Positions 26,168 to 35,658 of a DNA stretch of 64,000 nucleotides are shown in pieces; within the stretch, counting starts at the first letter, position 1; the number at the start of each line of letters is the position of its first letter. The stretch spans positions 6,364,501-6,428,500 of the forward strand of contig NC_013037.1 of the NCBI RefSeq assembly GCF_000023125.1, given 5' to 3'. This DNA is from Dyadobacter fermentans DSM 18053. GTDB lineage: Bacteria > Bacteroidota > Bacteroidia > Cytophagales > Spirosomataceae. The notes under the pieces were generated by a model. It made no database searches and was not told the DNA's origin. It saw nothing but the letters and a program-made list of their open reading frames with translations. The translations under genes and the position numbers were made by a program.

Positions 26168-26202
26168 CAAAAAAAAATCCCGACAGCTTGCGCCGTCGGG
26201 AT
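26168..26202 (-). terminator. Rho-independent terminator of the Oar-like receptor gene
   Basis: On the minus strand ATCCCGAC pairs with GTCGGGAT around a 10-nt loop and is followed by an uninterrupted run of about nine T. It starts about 33 bp after the stop of the receptor gene. Confidence 0.85.
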
Positions 26203-26234
26203 TTTCATCTTCGTCAGTTTAAGACGCTGCGATT

Positions 26235-29200
26235 TCAGAAACTGTACCGCAAACCAATCTGTACCTGGTAAGGGTTGCCCGATGGCGTTACCACACCGGC
26301 TGTGTTTACACGGTATACGTACTGGTTTTTCGCTCTGTCGAATGCGGCAACGGCGGGTTGGCCGTTGGCAGCCGGGATACCCAGCGCGTAGAGCGCTTGC
26401 GTGCCCAGGGATTTGTTGCGGCCCCATTCCTTGTTCAGGAAGTTGGCAAAGTTGAACACGTCGGCCGAAATTTCGATGGCGTGTGTGCCCGCGATTTTGA
26501 TGCGTTTGGAGGCGCGAACGTCGAATACACCGTAGAATCCGTTGATACCGCCGTTTCTTTCCGCGATTTTGCCGGAGTTTTTGACAATGTAATCCTTGAT
26601 GCTCTGGCTGGCGCCGGGGTTGTCGAGGATGGCTTGCAGGCCATTGCGCACGTTTTCAGGCACGCTCGGGTCGTTTCTGTCGAAAATGTATGCCAGGTCG
26701 TTGGTACCTACGAAGTCGCCATTGGTGTTCCCGCCGGAGAGCAAGGTGTAGCGCGTGCCGCCGATGCCCGAGTAGCGAACGCCGACATTGACGCCCCAAA
26801 AGCTGGGTAGTGAGCCGTAGAATACAATTTTGTGGCGGAACTGGTTGTCGGAATATGACATCAGTCCCAGGTTACGCGGATCGTCGCGGACCGGCAATGA
26901 AAGTGTTGCGCTGTTGGCCACGTTACCATTGAACGATGTGTTGTCCTTCACATCATTATAAGTATAGCTCAAAGTGATCTTTCCATCGCGGAAGTATTCG
27001 TATTCCACATCGGCTACCATCGAGAAAGCATTCACTTTACCCTGGCTGTTCAGTTCCAGCACGCGGCCAAACTGGGTCGATTTACGTCCTTTCAGCCAGT
27101 CGCCGGCTCCGTTGGTCGGCATTTGGTCGCCACCCGGAACGTACACGCCGCGGTTGCCTTCGTTGGCAAGGCGAAAGAAGGGCTCATCTACCATGTTTCT
27201 GTCCACATACATATAGTTGTTGCGGCCGAGGCTCATGTATCCGGCGATACCCACTTTCAGCTTGTCGGTCAGGTACTTGGCGTAGGAGATATTAGCCTTG
27301 TAAATGATCGGTACGCGGGCGTCTTTCGCGTTGGTGTTGATGGTCGGCAGCTGGAATTGCGACAATGTCGGAATGCTGTTGTAGTTGGCGCGGTAAGCGG
27401 CGAAATCCGGGGTAGGGATGTTCGGGCTGCGTACGTCGACGGTCGCCAGGTGCTTTCCATCGAATGTCAGGTTGTTGATAACCACGTAGTTGTTGATATC
27501 GGAGGCGAATACCCCACCACCGAGGCGGAAAATGTCGGTATGCTTGTCGTTCACATCCCAGGTGAACTGCGCGCGCGGCTGCACTACAAAAGACTTGATC
27601 TTGTGATCGGTGCGGATCTGCAATGCGTCATACAAAGTCTGGTTCAACGGCGAGCTTGGGTAATGCGCGTAGTCGAGGCGCAGACCTGCCACCACGTCCA
27701 GGCCAGTGGCAAGCCTTGTTTTCAATTGTCCGTAAACGCCTGCATTCCAGATCGTTCCTTTTACGGACCAATCGTCCATCAAAGGCACCTCGCGGTAGTA
27801 GCGGTAAGGTTTCAGATCGCTGAACTGGTCGAGGGACGTTTTGCCCGCTGCTGCATCCACATTGTAATGGAAGCGCCCGTTCACCTCCGAGCCGTAGGTT
27901 GAATGCGAGCGGGTCATCATGATGTCCGCGCCCAGTGTATATTCCACTTTATCGGTGTGGTAATACAGGTTATCCACCAATTGAAGAACATGGTTCGTGA
28001 ACCGCTCCTGCGCGAAACGGTGGCCACCCATCTGGATGTTGGTTGCGCGGGAATTACCGTCGCTCAACACGGAATTGACGTTTTCTACGATCGCTCTCGG
28101 AATGTTGGCCTCGGGAAGCTGGTCGCCGGGGGCACTTTTTTGCTTTACAAACAAATGCTGCACTTTCAGCTCGTTGGTCACCTTGGAATTCAATGTCGAG
28201 CGGAGCGATGCCAGCAAGCTGTTATCCTGGTTGAAGTCGTTTCCGTAAGATTCGTACGAGTTGATCGTGGTGTTATCCGCCAGACCCAGTTTGTTGCGGT
28301 CGTTGGTGTAGTTGTTGCGAATCGTTAGCAGGTTACGGTTGTTCAGCTGCCAGTCGAGGCGGAGGAATGCCGCGTCGGAGCCGCGTTTTTTGTCAAATGT
28401 TCCAAACTGCTGGGTGTCGGCCATGCCGTACTTGCTGCGGGCGATGCTCACAAACTGATCGAGCGTAGCACGGGTTACGTTGAAACGGTTTTCATCAACC
28501 GGGCTGAGAATGTCCGCAATGATCAGCGGGCGGCTGTCCTGCTGATGGTCCCAGGCCACGAAAAAGTGCAGCTTGTCTTTCAGGATAGGTCCGCCGAGGG
28601 AGAAGCCAAACTGGTTGGTAGCGAATTTGTTATTGATTTTATTTCCACGAATGTCATACGGGCTCGATAACCAGTCGGCGCGGGTGTAGTTGAATGCGCT
28701 ACCGCTTAGCTGGTTCGTACCTGATTTCGTCACGGCACTGATCGTACCGCCACCGCTGCGTCCGTAAGTAACGTCGTATTGGTTGGTAATCACCTGAAAC
28801 TCACGTACCGCTTCGATCGAGATCGAGTATGGGGCGCCGCTTCGGCTGGTGGTAGCACCGGCGGAAGTAGGGTTTTTGGAGCTCATCCCGTCAATGGTGT
28901 AGCCCGTGGAAGAGCCCAGCTGACCGGAAATGTTACCGCCGCGGCTCAATGGCGAAAGGTCCATCAGCGAGGTGAAGTTCCGTCCGTTTACCGGCAGGCG
29001 GGTAATATCCCGCGCCGAAATGGCCGTAGAGGCACCCAGGTTTTCAATTTTATTTTTAATACCTGATGCCACAACGCTCACAACTTCAAGCGTTTGACCG
29101 GCGTCTTTCATGCTCATTTTAACCTTCACGGCGTCTCCCTGGTGGAGCATGTAGCCGGTCAGTTTTTGTTCGCCAAAACCAACGTAAGTCGCTGTAACGG

Positions 29201-29450
29201 TGTACGGACCGCCGAGCGGGAGCTCACGGAAGGCATATTCGCCTTTTGCGTTGGTAACGGTTCCTGTTGTAAAGCCTGTTGATTCGTTTTTCACCTGGAC
29301 GGTCGCGCCGGCCAGTTCTGCATTCTGGTCATCGGTAACCGTACCGGAAATCGACGCCTGCGTAGTTTGTGCCCTCAGAATAGCGATGTTGCCGAAGCAG
29401 CAAAGCAATGTGAGGATAATAGGGAGTAAAAATCTCTTATGCATGAGCAT
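26235..29450 (-). CDS. Oar-like TonB-dependent outer-membrane receptor
   Basis: An outer-membrane protein of about 1071 residues. After a signal peptide (LLPIILTLLCCFGNIAILRA) comes a CarboxypepD_reg domain (ASISGTVTDDQNAELAGATV). A plug domain follows (DITRLPVNGRNFTSLMDLSP, then STGYTIDGMSSKNP and YGRSGGGTISAVTKSGTNQL), then a long beta-barrel ending in Phe. The plug wording is typical of the Oar family, known from Myxococcus as an OmpA-related TonB receptor. ATGs at 29450 and 29444 are both possible starts. No SusD partner follows, so it is not a classic glycan SusCD pair. Confidence 0.87.
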   Translation of the reverse strand: MLMHKRFLLPIILTLLCCFGNIAILRAQTTQASISGTVTDDQNAELAGATVQVKNESTGFTTGTVTNAKGEYAFRELPLGGPYTVTATYVGFGEQKLTGYMLHQGDAVKVKMSMKDAGQTLEVVSVVASGIKNKIENLGASTAISARDITRLPVNGRNFTSLMDLSPLSRGGNISGQLGSSTGYTIDGMSSKNPTSAGATTSRSGAPYSISIEAVREFQVITNQYDVTYGRSGGGTISAVTKSGTNQLSGSAFNYTRADWLSSPYDIRGNKINNKFATNQFGFSLGGPILKDKLHFFVAWDHQQDSRPLIIADILSPVDENRFNVTRATLDQFVSIARSKYGMADTQQFGTFDKKRGSDAAFLRLDWQLNNRNLLTIRNNYTNDRNKLGLADNTTINSYESYGNDFNQDNSLLASLRSTLNSKVTNELKVQHLFVKQKSAPGDQLPEANIPRAIVENVNSVLSDGNSRATNIQMGGHRFAQERFTNHVLQLVDNLYYHTDKVEYTLGADIMMTRSHSTYGSEVNGRFHYNVDAAAGKTSLDQFSDLKPYRYYREVPLMDDWSVKGTIWNAGVYGQLKTRLATGLDVVAGLRLDYAHYPSSPLNQTLYDALQIRTDHKIKSFVVQPRAQFTWDVNDKHTDIFRLGGGVFASDINNYVVINNLTFDGKHLATVDVRSPNIPTPDFAAYRANYNSIPTLSQFQLPTINTNAKDARVPIIYKANISYAKYLTDKLKVGIAGYMSLGRNNYMYVDRNMVDEPFFRLANEGNRGVYVPGGDQMPTNGAGDWLKGRKSTQFGRVLELNSQGKVNAFSMVADVEYEYFRDGKITLSYTYNDVKDNTSFNGNVANSATLSLPVRDDPRNLGLMSYSDNQFRHKIVFYGSLPSFWGVNVGVRYSGIGGTRYTLLSGGNTNGDFVGTNDLAYIFDRNDPSVPENVRNGLQAILDNPGASQSIKDYIVKNSGKIAERNGGINGFYGVFDVRASKRIKIAGTHAIEISADVFNFANFLNKEWGRNKSLGTQALYALGIPAANGQPAVAAFDRAKNQYVYRVNTAGVVTPSGNPYQVQIGLRYSF

Positions 29451-29612
29451 GTTTTGGTTAAACAGAATTTGCCGCAAAAGAAGAATATCTACTTGTCCAG
29501 GGTATTATTGAATTGTTAACTAATTGTAAAGACGTATCCAGGCCCGAAAAAAGTTTTGATTTTTTTTCACCCATTGTCCAATATCCCGGAGGGCATTCGT
29601 CATGGATATGAA

Positions 29613-29748
29613 TTTTGAATGAGCGAATGAGTGAATGAGTGAATAAGTAGATAGTCATTCAAGAAACCAGTCCAACCATTCACTCATTCCAAATTCATTC
29701 ACTCATTCACTCATTCACTCATTCACTCATTCAGTCATTCACTCATTA
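29613..29748. repeat. Inverted octamer minisatellite (GAATGAGT / ACTCATTC)
   Basis: Left arm 29617-29648 is four octamers, GAATGAGC, GAATGAGT, GAATGAGT, GAATAAGT. Right arm 29677-29747 is about eight octamers of CATTCACT with a few variants. The arms are reverse complements and could fold into a hairpin. The element sits between the Oar-like receptor and the AhpD-like gene. A second copy with the same four-unit left arm ending GAATAAGT lies at 60981-61122. Confidence 0.8.
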
Positions 29749-29761
29749 AAAGCAAACGATC

Positions 29762-30229
29762 ATGAACCAACGGATTAATTTTCAGGAGAAAGGACAAAAA
29801 GCATTGAAAGCCATGTACGCTTTGGGCGGTTATCTTGCTAAATCACAGGTAGAAAAGCGACTTTTGAACCTGATTTATCTTCGCGTGTCGCAGATCAACG
29901 GCTGCGCATTTTGTATCGATATGCATTCCAAAGACCTGCGCTTCGAAGGAGAAACGGAACAGCGCCTTTATCTGCTCAATGCATGGCGGGAGGCCCCTTT
30001 TTACTCTGAGCGCGAACGTGCCGCATTGGCTTATGCCGAAGCAGTGACGAGCCTCCAAAACCGTGAAGTGACCGACGAGGTTTTCAATGCGGTGGATGCA
30101 GCGTTTTCCGACGAGGAAATCGTGGACCTCACCGTGGCAATCACGACGATCAATTCTTACAACCGGTTCAATATTGCCTTCCGCACCGAGGCGGGCAGCT
30201 ACGAGCCCGGACAGTTTGCCGTGCATTAA
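29762..30229 (+). CDS. AhpD-like carboxymuconolactone decarboxylase family protein
   Basis: A 155-residue all-helical protein with the redox motif CAFCIDMH (C48, C51, H55) that defines alkylhydroperoxidase D-type members. NSYNRFNIAF near the C-terminus is the family's closing helix. Likely a peroxide-reducing or thiol-disulfide enzyme in the cytoplasm. It has no partner peroxiredoxin here. The start lies 14 bp after the octamer repeat, so the repeat overlaps its upstream region. Confidence 0.87.
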   Translation: MNQRINFQEKGQKALKAMYALGGYLAKSQVEKRLLNLIYLRVSQINGCAFCIDMHSKDLRFEGETEQRLYLLNAWREAPFYSERERAALAYAEAVTSLQNREVTDEVFNAVDAAFSDEEIVDLTVAITTINSYNRFNIAFRTEAGSYEPGQFAVH

Positions 30230-30313
30230 TCACTTCATCAGCAAGCAGCCCCGGGCGCCGTTGATCGGTGTCCCGGGGCTATTTTAGATTTGCAGGAAAG
30301 CTGTTTCACACGC

Positions 30314-31342
30314 TCACAGCGATGCGCGCACGCATACGCGGAAGGGATTGTCGATCTGCTGTAAATGGCCGGTCGATACCATGTCGGCCACCGCTTTTCC
30401 CGCCGCTTTGAAATCGGGAGAAATGGTAGTAATGCCGTTCAGCATCGTCTTTTTGGCATCGTTTTCGCGGTATGCCACCATTCCCACGTCCCTGCCGGGT
30501 TCCAGATCGCTCTGATTGATTTGCCCGACAAGCCGCATCAGCGCTTCGTCCGATAGCACGAAAAAAGCCTCTCCGGCGGTCGGTATCGCTTCCTCTGTGC
30601 CGGGAATGAGGCGCCAGGTCAGATTATTTGCTTCACAAAAGCTGCTGAATGCATCCCGAATTGGTTCGCACGACGCGTCATCACCACCTACCAGGCTAAT
30701 CCGCTCATATTTCCGCAGCGCGGGAAGGAGTTCGGCCAGGGCTAGCGGCATATCCTTCGTTACATTCTCGCGAACCAGTCCGGGGTTTTCAGCAAGATTC
30801 GGCATATCCGCATCCAGGAGGATCAGTTTCTGCGCAGGAATTCTGCCGATGCTTTGCGCTCCGGCCACGGGGTCGTCGAGGAAATGCGGGATGATAACCA
30901 CATGTGTGCAGCCGGCCAGTTTTTTCCGGAGCAAATGCTTCAAATGTGCGGCGCTGTTGTAATAGATCTGGAAATCGATTTCAGCACGCTGTCCAAGCGA
31001 ATCCCCGATCGCGTCATAAATCTCTTTGTTGTAGGCATCCAGCTGGTTGAAGAGTACGAGCACTTTCAGCTCCGGCGATGGGTCGAGGCGGTTGATATAA
31101 TAGGACTTCCCGTGCTGCGAGGCCAGAATGCCCATGTCGCGCAGGTTGTTGTAACTTTTTTCGATGGTACTCCTCGAAACGGCGTACAATCGACTCAGTT
31201 CATTGATGGAGGGCAAGCGGTCACCGCGATCCATCAGTCCTGTTTTGGTGGCGTACAGCACAGCCTCTACCAGCTGCTGGTACACCGGCTCGGAGGAGTC
31301 ACGGTCGACGGTGAAATGGTTTTCGAAGTTGATTTTTCTCAT
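30314..31342 (-). CDS. GntR-type regulator with LacI-like ligand-binding domain
   Basis: A 342-residue regulator. The N-terminal GntR winged helix is EPVYQQLVEAVLYATKTGLM, then GDRLPSINELSRLYAVSRST. The remainder is a periplasmic-binding-protein/LacI fold (ELKVLVLFNQLDAYNKEIYD, VIIPHFLDD, VGMVAYRENDAKKTMLNGIT). In Bacteroidota this GntR-LacI hybrid often controls sugar use, but no sugar genes are adjacent. Target unknown. Confidence 0.85.
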   Translation of the reverse strand: MRKINFENHFTVDRDSSEPVYQQLVEAVLYATKTGLMDRGDRLPSINELSRLYAVSRSTIEKSYNNLRDMGILASQHGKSYYINRLDPSPELKVLVLFNQLDAYNKEIYDAIGDSLGQRAEIDFQIYYNSAAHLKHLLRKKLAGCTHVVIIPHFLDDPVAGAQSIGRIPAQKLILLDADMPNLAENPGLVRENVTKDMPLALAELLPALRKYERISLVGGDDASCEPIRDAFSSFCEANNLTWRLIPGTEEAIPTAGEAFFVLSDEALMRLVGQINQSDLEPGRDVGMVAYRENDAKKTMLNGITTISPDFKAAGKAVADMVSTGHLQQIDNPFRVCVRASL

Positions 31343-31626
31343 AATAATGCCCCGGAAGAGGAGGATCAGGCGTTTCCGGGCATTTTAATTTAAAAAGAAT
31401 GGCAATGCGGGAAGCTGCTTCGGGACATAAAGGCAGAAGTCGCCGGTGAAAGCCGCGAATTTCCCCCTGAAACCAAATTCCGTGATACCACCGATCGCGT
31501 GTGCGGCCGTACCGGCTTCGACGATAAATCTCCCGGATTGAACTGCCAAAAAATGCTTTCCATCGATTTCATTTGTCGTTTTTACCAATTGAGGTGAACT
31601 TGTATCCTTGCACGCAACCAAGCACC

Positions 31627-32709
31627 ATGGAATCCAGAAACAGCATTACCATTCTTTCACACCTGACCGCCTGGTCGTTGTTTGGTTTCATTCTGCTGTT
31701 CTACCCGCCATTGACGTGGAGCATTACCGTGCCGACCAACTTTTGGATCAAGCAGGCGCTCAATCTCCTGATAATGATCGGGATATTTTATGCCAATGCA
31801 TTGTACGTAGCACCTAAGCTGCTTTTCGAGCGTAAGGGCAAGGTTGTATTCGGGATATGGCTTGCAGGCATCGTCGTCGCCTTTCTGGCCGTGGCAAGGG
31901 TGATCGAGTTGAAGCTCGAAGTGCTGGCCGATATGTCCAAAATCATGAACAAGGCACCCAAGGACCCGTTCCGCCTCGATTTTCACCTATTCATGATCAT
32001 GCTGCTGGTGATGGTGATCAGCACGAGCCTGGCGCTCGCAAGGCGCTGGCAGGCCGATGCGCAAACACGGGAACGGATCGAAAAGCAGCATATCGCGTCG
32101 GAACTGTCCTTTCTGAAAGCGCAGATCAACCCGCATTTCTTTTTTAATACACTCAACAACATTTACTCACTGACCTATTCCGACGTTCCGGTGTCGCGGG
32201 AGGCGATCCTGAAACTCTCGCGCATGATGCGCTACGTGCTGTACGACACGCTGGGCGATTCGGTCCCGTTGAAGCAGGAATTGTCGTTTTTGAAAGATTA
32301 CATTGCGCTCATGGCGCTGCGGCTGCACGAATGCACGACGCTGGAATTTTCGGAGCCGGTGCCCGACAAGGATTACTGGATCGCCCCGATGCTGCTGCTG
32401 CCGTTTGTGGAAAACGCGTTTAAGCACGGTTCCAGCGCCATGCAGCACTCGAAAATCCAGATAGAGCTGAAAGTGACCGATGGTTCGCTCTCGCTTCGTG
32501 TTTTTAACCATATTGCACATGAAAATGACGGTTTTCAGCTTGATCAGGGTGGGATAGGGCTCGCCAATACGCGCAAACGACTCGAACTTTTGTATGACAA
32601 CAGGCACACATTGGTCACCCGTGAAGATGCCGGAAACCGGACTTACGAAGTTTTGCTCACCTTGAAACTGGACCGTGAAAACGCCGGGCACATCGCCGAA
32701 CCCGTATGA
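31627..32709 (+). CDS. LytS-type sensor histidine kinase (pair 1)
   Basis: A 360-residue kinase with four hydrophobic segments in the first 130 residues. The His_kinase domain (LKAQINPHFFFNTLNNIYSL) follows and a HATPase domain (LLPFVENAFKHGSS, GGIGLANTRKRLELLY). There is no separate sensor domain, so the signal is probably read in the membrane. Its last bases overlap the start of the LytTR regulator (ATGA), so the two are translationally coupled. Confidence 0.9.
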   Translation: MESRNSITILSHLTAWSLFGFILLFYPPLTWSITVPTNFWIKQALNLLIMIGIFYANALYVAPKLLFERKGKVVFGIWLAGIVVAFLAVARVIELKLEVLADMSKIMNKAPKDPFRLDFHLFMIMLLVMVISTSLALARRWQADAQTRERIEKQHIASELSFLKAQINPHFFFNTLNNIYSLTYSDVPVSREAILKLSRMMRYVLYDTLGDSVPLKQELSFLKDYIALMALRLHECTTLEFSEPVPDKDYWIAPMLLLPFVENAFKHGSSAMQHSKIQIELKVTDGSLSLRVFNHIAHENDGFQLDQGGIGLANTRKRLELLYDNRHTLVTREDAGNRTYEVLLTLKLDRENAGHIAEPV

Positions 32710-33431
32710 AATTGAACTGCATTACCGTCGACGACGAACCTCTGGCGCTCAACCTGATCAGCGCATTCTCGGAGCAAACGCCTTTTCTGGAATTGAAGGG
32801 CAGGTTTGGGAATGCCGTGGAAGCATTGCAGGCGCTGCATGAGCAAACGATCCATCTCATTTTCCTGGATATTCAGATGCCGGACCTGAACGGCATGGAG
32901 CTTGCGCGGGTGATCAGCCAGGCGGGAGCGTCGCTGCAAACGCGCATCGTTTTCACGACGGCCTACAACCAGTTTGCCGTGGAAGGTTACAAGGTGGATG
33001 CGCTGGACTATCTGCTGAAACCTTTCGGCTATGACGAATTTCTGCGTGCGGCCACCAAGGCAAAGCGGTATTTCGAGGTGTTGCAGGACAATGGGGCGGG
33101 CGACGCTACGGAGAATTATATGTTTATTAAATCGGATTACAAGCACATCCGGGTGGATTTTGATTCCGTGACGCACATAGAGTCCGTGAAGGATTATGTG
33201 AAAATCCATTTGATGCCGCCCCTGAGCCCGGTGGTGACTTTGAGCAGTCTCAAATCCATTGAAGAGAAACTGCCGGCCGCACGGTTCCTGCGCATTCACC
33301 GCTCGTTCATCGTCGCGGTGAGCAAAGTCGATTCCGTCAGCAAAAACGCCGTCCAACTCGGCCTGGTTGAAATTCCGGTGGGCGAGCTGTACAAGGAAGC
33401 CTTCAAAACGCTGCTGGCGCGCTGGATGTAA
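32706..33431 (+). CDS. LytTR-type response regulator (pair 1)
   Basis: A 241-residue regulator. The receiver has the acidic pair at residues 9-10, phospho-acceptor D55 in LIFLDIQMPD and Lys in DYLLKPFGYDEF. A LytTR DNA-binding domain forms the C-terminus (VTHIESVKDYVKIHL, RFLRIHRSFIVAVSKVDSV). Overlaps the kinase gene by 4 bp. Target unknown. Confidence 0.9.
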   Translation: MKLNCITVDDEPLALNLISAFSEQTPFLELKGRFGNAVEALQALHEQTIHLIFLDIQMPDLNGMELARVISQAGASLQTRIVFTTAYNQFAVEGYKVDALDYLLKPFGYDEFLRAATKAKRYFEVLQDNGAGDATENYMFIKSDYKHIRVDFDSVTHIESVKDYVKIHLMPPLSPVVTLSSLKSIEEKLPAARFLRIHRSFIVAVSKVDSVSKNAVQLGLVEIPVGELYKEAFKTLLARWM

Positions 33432-33442
33432 GGGCCCGGCGT

Positions 33443-34081
33443 TTAATCCATATCTTTGTAATGCCTCACTTTCTGGAACATTTCGATGAGCGTTGTCACC
33501 TGCAACTTTTCAAAAAGCCGTGCTTTGTAAGTGCTCACCGAACTCTCGGTCAGATCCAGCTTCGATGCGATTTCCTTGATCCAGAAGCCTTCAATCAGCA
33601 TATCCATAATGGTGATCTCACGCGCCGATAGGTCCAGCAACGGATTGTCGGACTGGTAGTTATGTTTGTCAAGCTGGTTGAGTAACTCCACTTTGATCCG
33701 CGGGCTCACATACCTGCCTGTTTCCGAAACCGACCTGATCGCCGCCAGAATTTCGTCCGTATCAGCGCTTTTCGATATAAAACCATTGGCTCCCGAGCGC
33801 AGGTAATGAATGCCGTAAATCCGCTCTTCGATGGCCGAAAAAATGAGGATCGGGACGTTCTTCTGAACTGCCCGCAGTGCTGCAATCATTTCAAAACCTT
33901 GTCCCTCAGGAATTTGAATGTCCAGGATGACGAGGTCGTGCATACGCGCGGTAAGCGCGGCCAATGCCGCACCAAAAGTGCCGGCTTCGTGAATTGTAGC
34001 CTCCTTGTATAAATCCTGTACTAATATTTTTGTTGCTAATCTGATAATTTGATAGTCTTCGACAATTAAAATGTTTTTCAT
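33443..34081 (-). CDS. NarL/FixJ-type response regulator
   Basis: A 212-residue protein: receiver domain with D54 (LVILDIQIPEG) and Lys in GFISKSADTDEI, then a LuxR-type helix-turn-helix (LSAREITIMDMLIEGFWIKE, SSVSTYKARLFEKL). The start at 34081 (MKNILIVEDYQ) is the natural receiver start. It is convergent with LytTR pair 1 and has no HPK next to it that is clearly its partner; the nearby kinase at 34429-35652 has its own LytTR regulator. Confidence 0.88.
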   Translation of the reverse strand: MKNILIVEDYQIIRLATKILVQDLYKEATIHEAGTFGAALAALTARMHDLVILDIQIPEGQGFEMIAALRAVQKNVPILIFSAIEERIYGIHYLRSGANGFISKSADTDEILAAIRSVSETGRYVSPRIKVELLNQLDKHNYQSDNPLLDLSAREITIMDMLIEGFWIKEIASKLDLTESSVSTYKARLFEKLQVTTLIEMFQKVRHYKDMD

Positions 34082-34428
34082 CCGAACATTTTCAAATACT
34101 AAAAGTAATTCCAATTTGTTGTGGAAGGTCCAGAGAATGAGCGAATCAGCATAATAACTTTTCAAACGGAAAAGGGTTAAGCCGTTCCATTAAGGTTTAT
34201 TATTTTCTCTTCAAAGTTTATGAATAGCGGAGGATCATCGCATGCTTTTTTCAACATGCGTTTCAATATCAAAAGTAAAACGCAAAAATAAAAGCATTCA
34301 AAAATTTTAAAAGATATTTTGACAAAGCTTGTAGTTGCTTTTTTCTACAACAGACTGCTGGCAATGAGCAAATAATACACTTACGGCACCAGCACGGTCA
34401 CATATATACGACATGCGGCCAAAATAAA
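34082..34428. other. AT-rich intergenic region
   Basis: 347 bp upstream of the NarL-type gene and downstream of a LytS-type kinase gene on the same strand. Richer in A and T than its surroundings. It should hold the NarL promoter and the kinase operon terminator, but I see no clear hairpin with a T-tract and no supported frame. Confidence 0.4.
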
Positions 34429-35652
34429 CTATGAGTGAAAATGCTGAACGATATTAGCCGCGTCCAACTCCACTTCCAGGTCGACACTGAACTCGGTTTC
34501 AGACCGTTGTACGGATAACTTATGTTTGTCGGGATAAAGCAGCCGCAGCCGTTTCGATGTATTGCTTAAACCGTATCCGCCGACCTTTTCTCCGGCATTC
34601 GCCACCTTGGTCGGCCTTGAATTTGGAGGGATGTTATTCTTGATTGAGAAATGTAAATGATTGTTAATCAAATGGATGGTGATAGAAACGTATGACGCGT
34701 GCTTGCTTTTAGCACTGCCGTGTTTGAACGCGTTTTCAACAAACGAGACGAGCAGCAGCGGGGCGATGAGGTACTCCTCCGGATTGCCCATAAGCTCGTA
34801 GCTGATCGTGACCTTGTCCGAGAATCGGGCGCGTTCGAGATCGAGGTAATTTTCAATGTAACTGATTTCACGCGCAAGTACGACACTTTCCCGGTTCGAT
34901 TCATACAGGCTGTAACGCATCAGGTCGGCCAGTTTTAAAACCAGGTCGGCGGCTTGTTCATCCACGTCCATCGTTTTGGTATAAATTGCATTGAGTGTAT
35001 TAAAAAGGAAATGCGGATTGATCTGCGATTTAAGAAAGCTGAGTTCGAGATTGAGGTTATTCTTTTGTAATTGCAAACTTTGCGTTTGCAGGTTCAGGTT
35101 TTCTTTTTCCAGCTGCAAACGCTCCATTTCCAGCTGCATGTTTCTGGTCCGTGAATTAATAATGTCACGCATTACCTTGATGGCCAGCAATGGTGTGATA
35201 TAATACAGGCTCCACGCATAATCCGCATAGGCAATTGTAAAATTTGTAAAGCAATTTGTCCAATGATTGCCGTCCTGGTAGTACTTCCAAAGTTTGATGA
35301 TATAAAGCGGTGCTGCTTCCGAGCCGTTCGAAATCGTGGCGAGGTGTTTAAAAAGATAGTAATTGGTGGTGTGAACAAGCAGGAAGATGATAATGAGACA
35401 AGCGATAAGCGAGATGATTTTCCGCGTGTACAGAAACTTCGGGAAAACGATATATCCCAACATGTAAAACACCGAAACGGATTGCAGAAATACGGCGAGC
35501 GAAGCAAGGCGGATCACCTGGATATTATCTTTCGTGAGCGCCGGGATGCTGTAATAACGCGCGATGCACCACAGCGCTACCCAAGCTATTAGATGGTAAA
35601 ATACCCTGATTATTTTTGTCCTTTTTTCAGATGAAATAGGATTGAACCGCAT
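34429..35652 (-). CDS. LytS-type sensor histidine kinase (pair 2)
   Basis: A 407-residue kinase with about four membrane segments in the first 175 residues and a coiled coil (MQLEMERLQLEKENLNLQTQ). His_kinase motif LKSQINPHFLFNTLNAIYTK and ATPase motif APLLLVSFVENAFKHGSAKS follow. It lies 6 bp after its LytTR partner gene, here in the order regulator then kinase. Confidence 0.9.
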   Translation of the reverse strand: MRFNPISSEKRTKIIRVFYHLIAWVALWCIARYYSIPALTKDNIQVIRLASLAVFLQSVSVFYMLGYIVFPKFLYTRKIISLIACLIIIFLLVHTTNYYLFKHLATISNGSEAAPLYIIKLWKYYQDGNHWTNCFTNFTIAYADYAWSLYYITPLLAIKVMRDIINSRTRNMQLEMERLQLEKENLNLQTQSLQLQKNNLNLELSFLKSQINPHFLFNTLNAIYTKTMDVDEQAADLVLKLADLMRYSLYESNRESVVLAREISYIENYLDLERARFSDKVTISYELMGNPEEYLIAPLLLVSFVENAFKHGSAKSKHASYVSITIHLINNHLHFSIKNNIPPNSRPTKVANAGEKVGGYGLSNTSKRLRLLYPDKHKLSVQRSETEFSVDLEVELDAANIVQHFHS

Positions 35653-35658
35653 ACATTG

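Noticed and set aside
29677..29747. Octamer repeats as a CRISPR or phage attachment site
   Set aside because: 8-bp units without spacers, no integrase or cas genes nearby; better described as an inverted minisatellite.
31385..31621. 78-codon minus-strand frame upstream of the GntR-type gene
   Set aside because: It overlaps the region between divergent genes and has no recognisable domain. Left out, though a small gene cannot be fully excluded.
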